DNA from: an uncultured Asticcacaulis sp.
GTDB lineage: Bacteria; Pseudomonadota; Alphaproteobacteria; Caulobacterales; Caulobacteraceae
Reading direction: 5' to 3'
Assembly (NCBI GenBank): GCA_946482045.1
Contig: CAMLPZ010000257.1
Coordinates: 1 to 6,165, forward strand
DNA: 6,165 nucleotides
A program made the position numbers and the translations under genes. The notes under the pieces are model-generated. The model did not search any database and had not been told where the DNA came from. It saw only the letters and a list, made by a program, of their open reading frames with translations. This document shows, piece by piece, positions 1 through 5,455 of this stretch; the stretch's first letter is position 1; the number at the start of each line of letters is the position of its first letter.

Positions 1-29
1 CGTAGGTTCAAATCCTGCTCCCGCAACCA
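1..29 (+). tRNA. tRNA 3' end (probably initiator tRNA-fMet), truncated by the window edge
   Basis: Only the T arm, 3' acceptor strand and encoded CCA tail are present. The T stem is GTAGG (2-6) with loop TTCAAAT (7-13) and CCTGC (14-18), including one G-U pair. The acceptor strand is TCCCGCA (19-25), with discriminator A26 and CCA at 27-29. The 3' end CCCGCAACCA matches that of bacterial initiator tRNA-fMet, where A72 faces an unpaired C1. The 5' half and the anticodon lie outside the window, so the identity rests on this 3' resemblance. A tRNA is certain; fMet is likely. Confidence 0.9.
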
Positions 30-31
30 AA

Positions 32-59
32 AAACAAGCCCCAACAAAGGGGCTTGTTT
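32..59. terminator. Stem-loop terminator shared by the tRNA (+) and the converging amidotransferase gene (-)
   Basis: A perfect 11-bp stem runs from AAACAAGCCCC (32-42) to GGGGCTTGTTT (49-59), with loop AACAAA (43-48). Read on the minus strand, the G/C part of the stem is followed by six T residues (complement of 29-34), a proper Rho-independent form for the minus-strand gene ending at 166. Read on the plus strand, the U tract is only three bases, but the hairpin starts three bases after the tRNA CCA end, where tRNA terminators or processing signals usually lie. The minus-strand function is the better supported of the two. Confidence 0.8.
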
Positions 60-165
60 GGCGCCCATATCCCCGAAAATACAACGCTAACCGCTGAGCA
101 ACACGTGATGGCCGGATTTTTTGTGCCTGCAATAAGGGGCACAGGCCGGTATATCTGATGTAGCC

Positions 166-960
166 TTAAAGCGGAGGCGCAACGACGCCCTCATACTGCC
201 GGATTACATCGCCGTCGCGAAAGATGACGGTTGAGCCGGCAGTGAAGTGCGTCCAGGTCTCGTTGCTGGTCAGGGGCTGGGAGGCGATGACAATCACCTT
301 GTCATCGGGCGAGGTCTCGGCGGCGAAGTCGACCTCCATATCTTCGTCGATCAGGCTGGCGCGGCCAAACGGCGCGGCGCGGCGGATATAACAAAGCTTG
401 GTTGAGCAACTGGTGTAGAGCGTGCGGCCATCGCTTAGCAGCGCATTGAATACGCCGAGTTCGCGCAAGGAAGCGAACAGTTCCGAGAAGGCACGCTCCA
501 GCTTATAATCCGACGGCCGCGTCGGGTACATCTGGCGCAACTGATGCAGCAGCCAGCAGAAGGCGTGTTCGCTGTCGGTCGTGCCAACGGGTTCATATTG
601 GCCGAGCGTCCGCTTCTTGATGCCTTTCAACTGACCGTTATGGGCGAAACTCCAGTTCTGGCCCCACATTTCACGGATGAACGGATGGGTGTTTTCGAGC
701 GCGACGCGGCCGCGATTGGCCTTGCGGACGTGGGCGATGACGATGCGCGATTTGATCGGATAGGCGCGCAGGAACTTCGCCAGTTCCGAATGGGCGCTTG
801 GGTTCGGATCGTGCAGGCTGCGGCAGCCCTTATCCTCATAGAAGCTGATCCCCCAGCCGTCCGTATGCTTGCCCGTTACGCCGCCGCGCTGTGACAACGC
901 CGAAAAGCTGAAGCGGATATCGGTCGGCACATTGGCGCTCATCGCCAGCAGCTCACACAT
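166..960 (-). CDS. yafJ: Class II glutamine amidotransferase, YafJ/GATase_4 family
   Basis: A 264-residue cytosolic protein with an N-terminal nucleophile (Ntn) glutaminase fold, which releases ammonia from glutamine. Met removal would expose the catalytic Cys2 (MCELL). Other family motifs are HTDGWG (32-37), AHVRKA (76-81, Arg79 expected to bind the glutamine carboxylate), NTHPF (90-94), FAHNGQ (105-110, oxyanion Asn108-Gly109) and TTDSEHAF (127-134, Asp129). Length is normal for stand-alone YafJ-type proteins. There is no synthetase domain, so the acceptor of the ammonia is unknown; the physiological substrate of this family is poorly defined. The start is fixed by Cys2 and by an AGGGAGA ribosome site at 966-972, six bases upstream. 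It lies 54 nt downstream of the HxlR gene on the same strand and may share its transcript. Enzyme class is confident; pathway is not. Confidence 0.93.
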   Translation of the reverse strand: MCELLAMSANVPTDIRFSFSALSQRGGVTGKHTDGWGISFYEDKGCRSLHDPNPSAHSELAKFLRAYPIKSRIVIAHVRKANRGRVALENTHPFIREMWGQNWSFAHNGQLKGIKKRTLGQYEPVGTTDSEHAFCWLLHQLRQMYPTRPSDYKLERAFSELFASLRELGVFNALLSDGRTLYTSCSTKLCYIRRAAPFGRASLIDEDMEVDFAAETSPDDKVIVIASQPLTSNETWTHFTAGSTVIFRDGDVIRQYEGVVAPPL

Positions 961-1014
961 GTCGGTCTCCCTGAAGTGGGGCCGTTGTGTCGCGAGAATC
1001 CCTTGTCGTCAATG

Positions 1015-1407
1015 CTACATGGCGTCTGCACGCGCATCGAAGTCCGCCTGGGCGGCCAGGATATCGCCGATATGGGTTTCAGCCCAGACCCTGACCCTGC
1101 TGATCGTGTCACATAGTGTCTCGCCCAAGGCCGTCACCCGGTATTCGACCGTCACCGGAACGGTGGCAAAGACATGCCGCGTCAGCAGGCCGTCGCGCTC
1201 AAGCTTTTTCAGCGTCTGCGACAGGACCTTGTGCGAAATGCCACGGATGTCGCGATGCAGCTGGTTGAAGCGCGTCGGGCCATCGAGCAGGCGCAGGAGC
1301 AACAGGATAGCCCATTTATCGGCTACGCGATCGAGCACCATGCGCGTCGGACATTGGTCGCTAAAGATATTGGGGATCTGATCGAAGGGGACGTGATCCA
1401 TTTTCAT
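1015..1407 (-). CDS. HxlR-family winged-helix transcriptional regulator
   Basis: A 130-residue MarR/HxlR-like DNA-binding protein, presumably a dimer. The family signature is clear: Asp-Gln-Cys-Pro at 17-20, DKWAILLLLRL (30-40), then RFNQL (46-50) and GISHKVLSQTLKKLERDGL (56-74), the recognition helix and wing entry, ending in VEYRVTALG (87-95). Cys19 is at the place where thiol- or electrophile-sensing HxlR proteins (YodB, HypR type) carry their redox cysteine; Cys99 is a second one. The start at 1407 has a good AAGGAA site seven bases upstream; a second Met at codon 3 (1401) is less well placed. It is divergent from the NmrA/QOR2-like gene at 1528, as E. coli ytfH is from ytfG, so that gene is its likely target. 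Autoregulation is plausible because its own putative -10 overlaps the central palindrome. Confidence 0.94.
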   Translation of the reverse strand: MKMDHVPFDQIPNIFSDQCPTRMVLDRVADKWAILLLLRLLDGPTRFNQLHRDIRGISHKVLSQTLKKLERDGLLTRHVFATVPVTVEYRVTALGETLCDTISRVRVWAETHIGDILAAQADFDARADAM

Positions 1408-1434
1408 ACGCGGTTTCCTTCAGGTAACCTACTG

Positions 1435-1466
1435 ACTTTAAAGTGCATTCTTTTGCACGTGCGCAA
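1435..1466. promoter_or_regulatory. Candidate HxlR operator: overlapping palindromes in the divergent promoter region
   Basis: The 120-nt space between the divergent genes holds three inverted repeats. ACTTTAAAGT (1435-1444) is a perfect 10-bp palindrome. GTGCA (1443-1447) and TGCAC (1454-1458) are separated by six bases. GCACGTGC (1455-1462) is a perfect 8-bp palindrome, flanked by TTGC (1453) and GCAA (1463-1466). Dimeric HxlR proteins bind short palindromes with an ACT...AGT flavour, so ACTTTAAAGT, sitting over the likely -10 of the regulator gene, is the best operator candidate. The sites are seen directly; binding is inferred. Confidence 0.5.
1437..1466 (-). promoter_or_regulatory. Putative promoter for the HxlR regulator gene
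   Basis: On the minus strand, TTGCGC (complement of 1461-1466) is followed after 17-18 nt by CTTTAA/TTTAAA (complement of 1437-1443). Both are weak matches to -35 and -10 boxes, with correct spacing. Transcription would start near 1430, about 23 nt before the ATG. The -10 lies in the ACTTTAAAGT palindrome, which suggests autoregulation. Confidence 0.3.
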
Positions 1467-1479
1467 GTGTCGCTATATT
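1453..1479 (+). promoter_or_regulatory. Putative promoter for the NmrA/QOR2-like gene
   Basis: TATATT at 1474-1479 matches the -10 consensus in five of six positions. Upstream, TTGCAC at 1453-1458 is a weak -35 (only TTG conserved) with a short 15-nt spacer. Transcription would begin near 1486 and leave a leader of about 40 nt. The -35 falls inside the palindromes, so a bound regulator would block it. Confidence 0.4.
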
Positions 1480-1527
1480 CTAACCATTGGAGAGCAGGTT
1501 TCCAATGGAAAGTTACGGAGATATGTG

Positions 1528-2361
1528 ATGAGCGCAAAGATTCTGATTATCGGCGCCACGGGCAATGTCGGCAGCCACCTGGTAAAGACCCTGGTTGAAC
1601 GCGGAGAACAGGTTCGTGCGGCGTCCCGCAATCCCAAGCCGGTCGATAGCGCGGAAAGCATCCGGATCGATCTTAATGACCCGTCGACCCTTGCACTGGC
1701 CTTCAATGGCGTCGACCGCGCCTATCTCATCCTGCCGCCGGGCGAGCTTAACCCGGTCGCGATGGCGAGACCGGTCATCGAAGAAGCCGCGCGCCGCAAG
1801 GTCAAGATCGTGCTCCAGACCGCGATCGGCGTCGATGCCGACGACAATATCCCCCTGCGCCAGGTCGAGCTGCTGTTGCAAGCTTCGGGCGTGCCGTTCG
1901 TTGTCCTGCGTCCCAACTGGTTCTCGGACAATTTCGCTACCTATTGGGGCCACGACGTCGCCAACGGCACGATCGAGGTACCGGCCGGTGAGGGCAAGTC
2001 GAGCTTTATCGACGTCCGCGATATCGCCGAAAGCGCCGCCGGAGCCTTGACCTGCAATACGTTTGACGGCCAGGCTTTCAACCTGACAGGTCCTGAAGCG
2101 CTGAGCTACAGCGAGGCCGCTGTCATCTTGTCAAAGGCTTATGGCAAGACGATCGGCTATCGCTCGATCTCTGACGACGCCTTTATCACCAAGCTGACGC
2201 CGGTCGTAGGCGAGGGGTATGCACAACTGCTGGCGGCGATCTTCCACCCGGTACGTGAAGGCTGGACGGCGGCGGTGACGGATTCCGTGGAACGCCTGTC
2301 GGGCCACGCGCCGCGCAGCCTGGAACAATGGGCGCGGGAGAATGCACCGGTAAACGCCTAA
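1528..2361 (+). CDS. NmrA/QOR2-like NAD(P)-binding protein (atypical SDR), probable NAD(P)H:quinone oxidoreductase
   Basis: A 277-residue cytosolic Rossmann-fold protein of the atypical short-chain dehydrogenase group. The dinucleotide-binding loop GATGNVG is at 9-15 after the first beta strand (KILII). Acidic Asp48 in IRIDLND, LRPNWFSDNF (127-136) and IDVRDIA (161-167) are typical of the NmrA/QOR2 subgroup. That subgroup lacks the usual YxxxK catalytic pair, and I see none here. Characterised relatives reduce quinones with NADPH (E. coli QorB/YtfG) or only sense the NADP redox state (NmrA). ATG 1528 is chosen because GGAG (1517-1520) lies seven bases upstream and the N-terminus begins directly with the first strand; a longer reading frame upstream is antisense to the regulator gene. 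The divergent HxlR gene supports the QorB-like role. Catalytic activity is inferred. Confidence 0.9.
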   Translation: MSAKILIIGATGNVGSHLVKTLVERGEQVRAASRNPKPVDSAESIRIDLNDPSTLALAFNGVDRAYLILPPGELNPVAMARPVIEEAARRKVKIVLQTAIGVDADDNIPLRQVELLLQASGVPFVVLRPNWFSDNFATYWGHDVANGTIEVPAGEGKSSFIDVRDIAESAAGALTCNTFDGQAFNLTGPEALSYSEAAVILSKAYGKTIGYRSISDDAFITKLTPVVGEGYAQLLAAIFHPVREGWTAAVTDSVERLSGHAPRSLEQWARENAPVNA

Positions 2362-2368
2362 GCGACGC

Positions 2369-2404
2369 GTGGGCGCGGTTGCCAATTTCAGGTGCCACGC
2401 CCAT
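2369..2404 (+). terminator. Weak stem-loop after the NmrA/QOR2-like gene
   Basis: TGGGCG (2370-2375) pairs with CGCCCA (2398-2403), extendable by one G-U pair, with partial inner pairing of GG/CC around an AATTTCA loop. It begins eight bases after the stop codon but has no following T run, so it is at best a Rho-assisted terminator or mRNA 3'-end stabiliser. Confidence 0.3.
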
Positions 2405-2487
2405 CCCCTGCCCAACTTCGGGCGCGTTTCCATGATCTGGTGCATTTATTGCAGCGCGAGCACATCGTCTTCGCGCAGGGGTGTGTA

Positions 2488-2814
2488 ATGATACAGAACG
2501 CGGATCAGGGCTCGGCCAGTGGCACGGGCCATATCGTCATCACGGGCAATGTCAGGGGCTCCGGCATCTTCGCCGTCGAAGGCAGGGTGATCGGCAATGT
2601 CGAGGTCGAAACCCTGATCGTCTCGGCCGGTGGCCAGGTCGAAGGCAATCTGAAGGCCGCGACCGTCGAGGTGCGAGGCAAGGTCAGGGGCAATATCACC
2701 GCCAAATCGATCCGCCTCCAGCCGGAAAGTCAGGTGCACGGCGATCTCAACTTCGAGCAACTGGCGATCGAACAGGGCGCGTTGTTCGAAGGTCGCTGTA
2801 CGCCCAAGGCATAA
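2488..2814 (+). CDS. Small bactofilin (polymer-forming cytoskeletal protein)
   Basis: A 108-residue protein that is almost only the bactofilin domain, a right-handed beta-helix that polymerises head-to-head into filaments without nucleotide. Successive short strands with Gly turns and alternating hydrophobic residues are visible: HIVITGNVRGSG, FAVEGRVIGNVE, LIVSAGGQVEGNL, TVEVRGKVRGNI, SIRLQPESQVHGDL, LAIEQGALFEGRC. The pattern VEGNL...VRGNI is diagnostic. ATG 2488 has AGGGG (2477-2481) six bases upstream; the open frame continues upstream but without a better start. The tails are very short (about 12 residues before the domain and 4 after), whereas Caulobacter BacA has longer tails and many bactofilins carry a hydrophobic N-terminal membrane-binding peptide; MIQNADQ does not look like one. 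A PLD-like gene follows 72 nt downstream on the same strand. Role inferred: envelope or cell-shape scaffold. Confidence 0.92.
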   Translation: MIQNADQGSASGTGHIVITGNVRGSGIFAVEGRVIGNVEVETLIVSAGGQVEGNLKAATVEVRGKVRGNITAKSIRLQPESQVHGDLNFEQLAIEQGALFEGRCTPKA

Positions 2815-2886
2815 AGACATATTGAATCCAGATATCCTTAGGCCCTAGCCTCCGACGATCAGAGGTGGGAGAGCCAACAGGGGACT

Positions 2887-3948
2887 ATGGAGTTTCATCT
2901 TACGACTGCCGAAGCCTGGGCTGTCATGACCGAGGCCTGCGAACAGGCGAAGGTCTCGATCGATTTCGAACAGTATATTGTAAAGGCCGACGATGTCGGC
3001 CAGGACTTCCTGCGCCTGCTGGCGCGCAAGGCGCACGAAGGCCTGCACGTGCGGATCATCCTCGACGCCTTCGGCAGCCGCGCCATCGGCAAGACCTCGG
3101 TTATCGCCGAACTGCAAAGCGCCGGCGCCGAGGTTGCCTTCTATCACCGCCTGCGGCCGGCGGAACTTTTCAAACCCCTGTCCTGGCTGCCGCGCACCCA
3201 CGCCAAGCTGCTGCACGTCGACGAAACCGTCACCTATCTTGGCAGCATGTGCCTGGCGGAATACATGCGCAGTTGGCGCGACACCATGGTGCGGCTGGAA
3301 GACGGCCTGGCCGAAGCCGCCCGTCGCGATTTCGACACCCTGTGGCACGACCTGGAAGACGGCCGGCTGGATGGCGACGGCGCTGAAACCATCGTGCGCG
3401 CCATGGACGCCTGTTACGTGTCGCAGAACCCCAAGGGCGGCCACTATCCCCTCTATAAGGCCTTGGTCAGCGCGGTCGACGGCGCGAAACACGAGATTTG
3501 CATGGCTACGCCCTACTTCTTTCCGCCGCGGCGCCTGCGAGACGCTTTGAACCGCGCCCAGGCGCGTGGGGTGCGCATCGTACTTCTGTTGTCGCACGAA
3601 ACCGATGTCGCGGTGGCCGACCGGGTGACGCGCGCGCTTTTGCCGGTGTGGCGCAGCAAGGGCTATGAGATCCTGCTCTATCAGCGCTCGGTGTTGCACG
3701 CTAAATATGCTATTATTGACGGCGAATGGGCGACTCTCGGCAGTTGCAACTTCGATTACTTGAGCCTGTGCCGGAACCGTGAGGCCAATATCATCCTGCG
3801 CGATCCGGCTATGGTCGCCGAAATCGCCCGCAGCTTTGCCGATGACGCGGTTTTATCCCGGCCGCCCAAGCGCGAGGACGAGCGGGCGCGGTCATGGTTC
3901 GACGGGCTGATGGGGCGGATTGGGACTATGATGCTGCGACGCGTGTAA
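2887..3948 (+). CDS. Phospholipase D-family protein, cardiolipin synthase-like (ClsB/ClsC type)
   Basis: A 353-residue protein with two PLD domains. The first catalytic motif is His105-x-Lys107-x4-Asp112 followed by GS (119-120). The second is His271-x-Lys273-x4-Asp278 followed by GSCN (285-288). The region SIDFEQYIV...VRIILDAFGS (24-64) is typical of bacterial cardiolipin synthases, which join two phosphatidylglycerols, or transfer a phosphatidyl group from phosphatidylethanolamine, via a phosphohistidine intermediate. No N-terminal membrane helices are present, unlike ClsA, so it would be a peripheral membrane enzyme; the basic, aromatic-rich C-terminus (about 333-353) might help it attach. 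In motif 1 the usual GSxN reads GSMC, so the two half-sites are not equivalent. The start has AGGGG at 2879-2883, only three bases before ATG, with further GA-rich sequence upstream. A general PLD-type phosphodiesterase or transphosphatidylase remains possible. Confidence 0.9.
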   Translation: MEFHLTTAEAWAVMTEACEQAKVSIDFEQYIVKADDVGQDFLRLLARKAHEGLHVRIILDAFGSRAIGKTSVIAELQSAGAEVAFYHRLRPAELFKPLSWLPRTHAKLLHVDETVTYLGSMCLAEYMRSWRDTMVRLEDGLAEAARRDFDTLWHDLEDGRLDGDGAETIVRAMDACYVSQNPKGGHYPLYKALVSAVDGAKHEICMATPYFFPPRRLRDALNRAQARGVRIVLLLSHETDVAVADRVTRALLPVWRSKGYEILLYQRSVLHAKYAIIDGEWATLGSCNFDYLSLCRNREANIILRDPAMVAEIARSFADDAVLSRPPKREDERARSWFDGLMGRIGTMMLRRV

Positions 3949-3992
3949 GCGATGACCGGAAAAGTGTACCGCGGTTTTCCGGCAGACATCGC
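3949..3992. repeat. 44-nt palindromic intergenic repeat (REP-like), between PLD and EEP genes
   Basis: An inner perfect 8-bp arm pair, CCGGAAAA (3956-3963) and TTTTCCGG (3975-3982), is enclosed by an outer perfect 6-bp pair, GCGATG (3949-3954) and CATCGC (3987-3992). Asymmetric bulges A (3955) and CAGA (3983-3986) separate them. The loop holds the palindrome ACCGCGGT (3968-3975). The element starts at the base directly after the PLD stop codon. From memory, the same design (outer arm, CCGGAAAAGTG, short loop, CGGTTTTCCGG, outer arm) recurs many times in alphaproteobacterial genomes. Only one copy lies in this window. Confidence 0.8.
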
Positions 3993-4010
3993 GATAGAGC
4001 AAAGAAGACG

Positions 4011-4757
4011 ATGAAGATACTCTTCAGCAATCTGGGATATGCGACGGGCATCAGCGGCAGTTTGTATCACCACGTGACGCGCGCCTATCGCCATGTCTAC
4101 AAGTCTGCCGCCCAGCAGCAGGCGGTCATGGCCCAGTTCCGCCAGATCATCGACCGCGAACACCCGGACCTGTGCTGCATGATCGAGCTTGAGCAGGGGG
4201 CGGCGCACACCGGCTGGTTCAACCAGATCTCGGCGCTGATGTGCGGCGACTATCGCTTTCACGATGTGGCGGACAAGTACGGTCCCAACAGCCGGACCTC
4301 GAAGCTGCCGTTTCACGGCGGCAAGAGCAATGGCTTCCTGGCGAAGAGCGAGTTCGCCTATGACCGCCTCTACTTCCGCAATGGCACCAAGCGGCTGATC
4401 TACAAGGTGACGGTTCGGCCGGGCCTAAGCGTGCTGTTCACCCACTTTTCGCTGAAGGCCGAGGTGCGTCAGAAGCAGTTCGCCGAGGTGAGCGAACTGG
4501 TGCGCGAGAGCGAGGGCGACATGATCATCCTGGCCGACTTCAATACGCTGAATGGCCTGCAGGAGTTGAAGCCGTTATTAGAAGACGGGGATTTACGGCT
4601 GTTGAATACCGAAGACCAGCCAACCTTCACCTTCCACAAATGGCGGCATACGCTGGATTTGTGTCTCTACACATCTCCGCTGGCAGGCAAACTTGACATG
4701 CAGGTGATCCCGCAGCCGTTCTCGGATCACCATGCACTATTGGTGTCGTTGAGCTGA
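4011..4757 (+). CDS. Endonuclease/exonuclease/phosphatase (EEP) superfamily protein
   Basis: A 248-residue metal-dependent phosphoesterase of the DNase I/ExoIII/sphingomyelinase fold. All expected active-site elements can be seen: Asn7 in the first strand (ILFSNLGY), the metal ligand Glu59 (MIELEQG), His145 (FTHFSLKA), Asp176 and Asn178 (ILADFN), Asp216 (HTLDLCL) and the terminal SDHH (Asp239-His240). No signal peptide or membrane helix is evident, so it is probably cytosolic. The substrate cannot be read from the motifs; members cleave DNA, RNA, phosphoinositides, sphingomyelin or nucleotides. The upstream PLD-like gene makes a phospholipid or lipid-headgroup substrate an attractive guess only. 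ATG 4011 is chosen because the protein begins at the first strand; the ribosome site (AGAAG near 4002-4006) is weak. It is 62 nt downstream of the PLD gene, mostly filled by the palindromic repeat. Confidence 0.9.
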   Translation: MKILFSNLGYATGISGSLYHHVTRAYRHVYKSAAQQQAVMAQFRQIIDREHPDLCCMIELEQGAAHTGWFNQISALMCGDYRFHDVADKYGPNSRTSKLPFHGGKSNGFLAKSEFAYDRLYFRNGTKRLIYKVTVRPGLSVLFTHFSLKAEVRQKQFAEVSELVRESEGDMIILADFNTLNGLQELKPLLEDGDLRLLNTEDQPTFTFHKWRHTLDLCLYTSPLAGKLDMQVIPQPFSDHHALLVSLS

Positions 4758-4760
4758 ATT

Positions 4761-4899
4761 TCTCCTCCCTGTCGCGTAGCGATGGGGAGGGGGACCGCGA
4801 AGCGGTGGAGGGGTACTGCGCAGGTGGCGTACCCCTCCACCACTGCGACTTCGCTTCGCTCAGTCTGGTGGTCCCCCTCCCCACGATGTGGGGCGGAGA
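4761..4899. repeat. Long nested inverted repeat between convergent genes
   Basis: Three nested arm pairs fold this region into one long hairpin. The inner arms GGTGGAGGGGTAC (4804-4816) and GTACCCCTCCACC (4829-4841) are perfect over 13 bp around a 12-nt loop. The middle arms TGGGGAGGGGGACC (4783-4796) and GGTCCCCCTCCCCA (4870-4883) are perfect over 14 bp. The outer arms start TCTCCTCCC (4761) and end with a GGGCGGAGA stretch (4891-4899), matching in eight of nine bases. GCGAAGC (4797-4803) also matches GCTTCGC at 4853-4859. It fills nearly all of the 146-nt gap between the EEP stop (4757) and the reductase stop (4904), and could act as a bidirectional terminator. Such G/C-rich repeats are familiar from Caulobacterales and sphingomonads (recall, not searched). 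Confidence 0.88.
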
Positions 4900-4903
4900 G
4901 ACG

Positions 4904-5455
4904 TCAAGCGGTGCTGCCAAATTTCCCGACCCACTCCGCAAACCTGTCGAGAAAGCCGGTCAGGAACTGCGCCGTCTTGTCGTTCAACACATTGCCGTCG
5001 TCGTCGATCAGGTCGGGCTTGAAGGTGAAATAGACCTCGGGCCCGCCCATGACGTGGGTTTCCAGGATAACCAGGCTGCTGCGCAGTTGCGACTGCGCCA
5101 CCGCCGTGCCGATGGAGCCGGGCGAAGCGCCGGTGATGCCAACCGCCTTGCCGGCCCAGACGCTTTGACCAAAGGGACGCGAGCCCCAGTCGACTGCGTT
5201 CTTGGTGACGGCCGGGAGCGAGCGGTTATATTCCGGCGTGACGAACAATACGCCGTCGGCTGCCGTGATCTGTTCTTTCAGCTTCGCCACCTTTGCTGGC
5301 GGTGATGACCACATGTCGTCATTATAAAGCGGCAGGTCCATGTCCGCATAGGTGAAGCTGAGCTTGCTGGCCGCCAGCTTTTCCAGCGCGTGGGCATAGG
5401 TGCGGTTTATCGACTTGGCGCGCAGGCTGCCGACGAGGACAAGAATCTGCTTCAT
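4904..5455 (-). CDS. NADPH-dependent FMN reductase (ChrR/YieF-like quinone or chromate reductase)
   Basis: A 183-residue cytosolic flavodoxin-fold protein. The FMN phosphate-binding loop is GSLRAKSINR (9-18) right after the first strand (ILVLV), and the second FMN-binding signature TPEYNRSLPAVTKNAVDW starts near residue 73. GKAVGITGASPG follows, as in ChrR, YieF and azoreductase-like proteins. Relatives transfer two electrons from NAD(P)H to quinones, chromate or azo dyes through FMN, which limits one-electron redox cycling. Length is normal for the family. Its ATG overlaps the TGA of the glutathione peroxidase gene (ATGA, 5452-5455) with only a weak ribosome site upstream, so its translation is probably coupled to that gene. 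The pairing with a peroxidase supports an antioxidant role. The true physiological substrate is not shown by the sequence. Confidence 0.93.
   Translation of the reverse strand: MKQILVLVGSLRAKSINRTYAHALEKLAASKLSFTYADMDLPLYNDDMWSSPPAKVAKLKEQITAADGVLFVTPEYNRSLPAVTKNAVDWGSRPFGQSVWAGKAVGITGASPGSIGTAVAQSQLRSSLVILETHVMGGPEVYFTFKPDLIDDDGNVLNDKTAQFLTGFLDRFAEWVGKFGSTA
5452..5455 (-). other. ATGA stop/start overlap coupling the peroxidase and FMN reductase genes
   Basis: On the minus strand, TCATGA contains the reductase ATG (5455-5453) and the peroxidase TGA (5454-5452). The bases before the ATG (CTGAGTAAGTC) contain no strong Shine-Dalgarno motif, which favours re-initiation by ribosomes finishing the upstream gene. 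Confidence 0.85.

Noticed and set aside
1..29. tRNA 3' end as an attachment site of a genomic island inside this window.
   Set aside because: I saw no second copy of the tRNA 3' sequence in the window and no integrase next to it.
544..894. Plus-strand open frame opposite the glutamine amidotransferase.
   Set aside because: Shadow of a confident Ntn-amidotransferase gene; no motif of its own.
1174..1527. A longer reading frame upstream of the NmrA/QOR2-like gene, adding 118 codons.
   Set aside because: The extension is antisense to the clear HxlR gene and crosses the promoter region. The N-terminus of the Rossmann fold and a good ribosome site place the start at 1528.
2815..2886. Possible terminator or promoter between the bactofilin and PLD genes.
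   Set aside because: Only a 4-bp CCTC/GAGG pairing and a TTGAAT without a convincing -10 were seen, which is too weak to call either way.
2845..3699. Long open frame (284 codons) on the minus strand opposite the PLD-like gene.
   Set aside because: It is a mirror of the high third-position GC of the plus-strand gene. The translation has no recognisable family, and the plus strand has intact HKD motifs.
4782..5305. Plus-strand open frames starting in the inverted repeat and running over the FMN reductase.
   Set aside because: They begin in repeat DNA, have no family resemblance and are antisense to a recognised gene.
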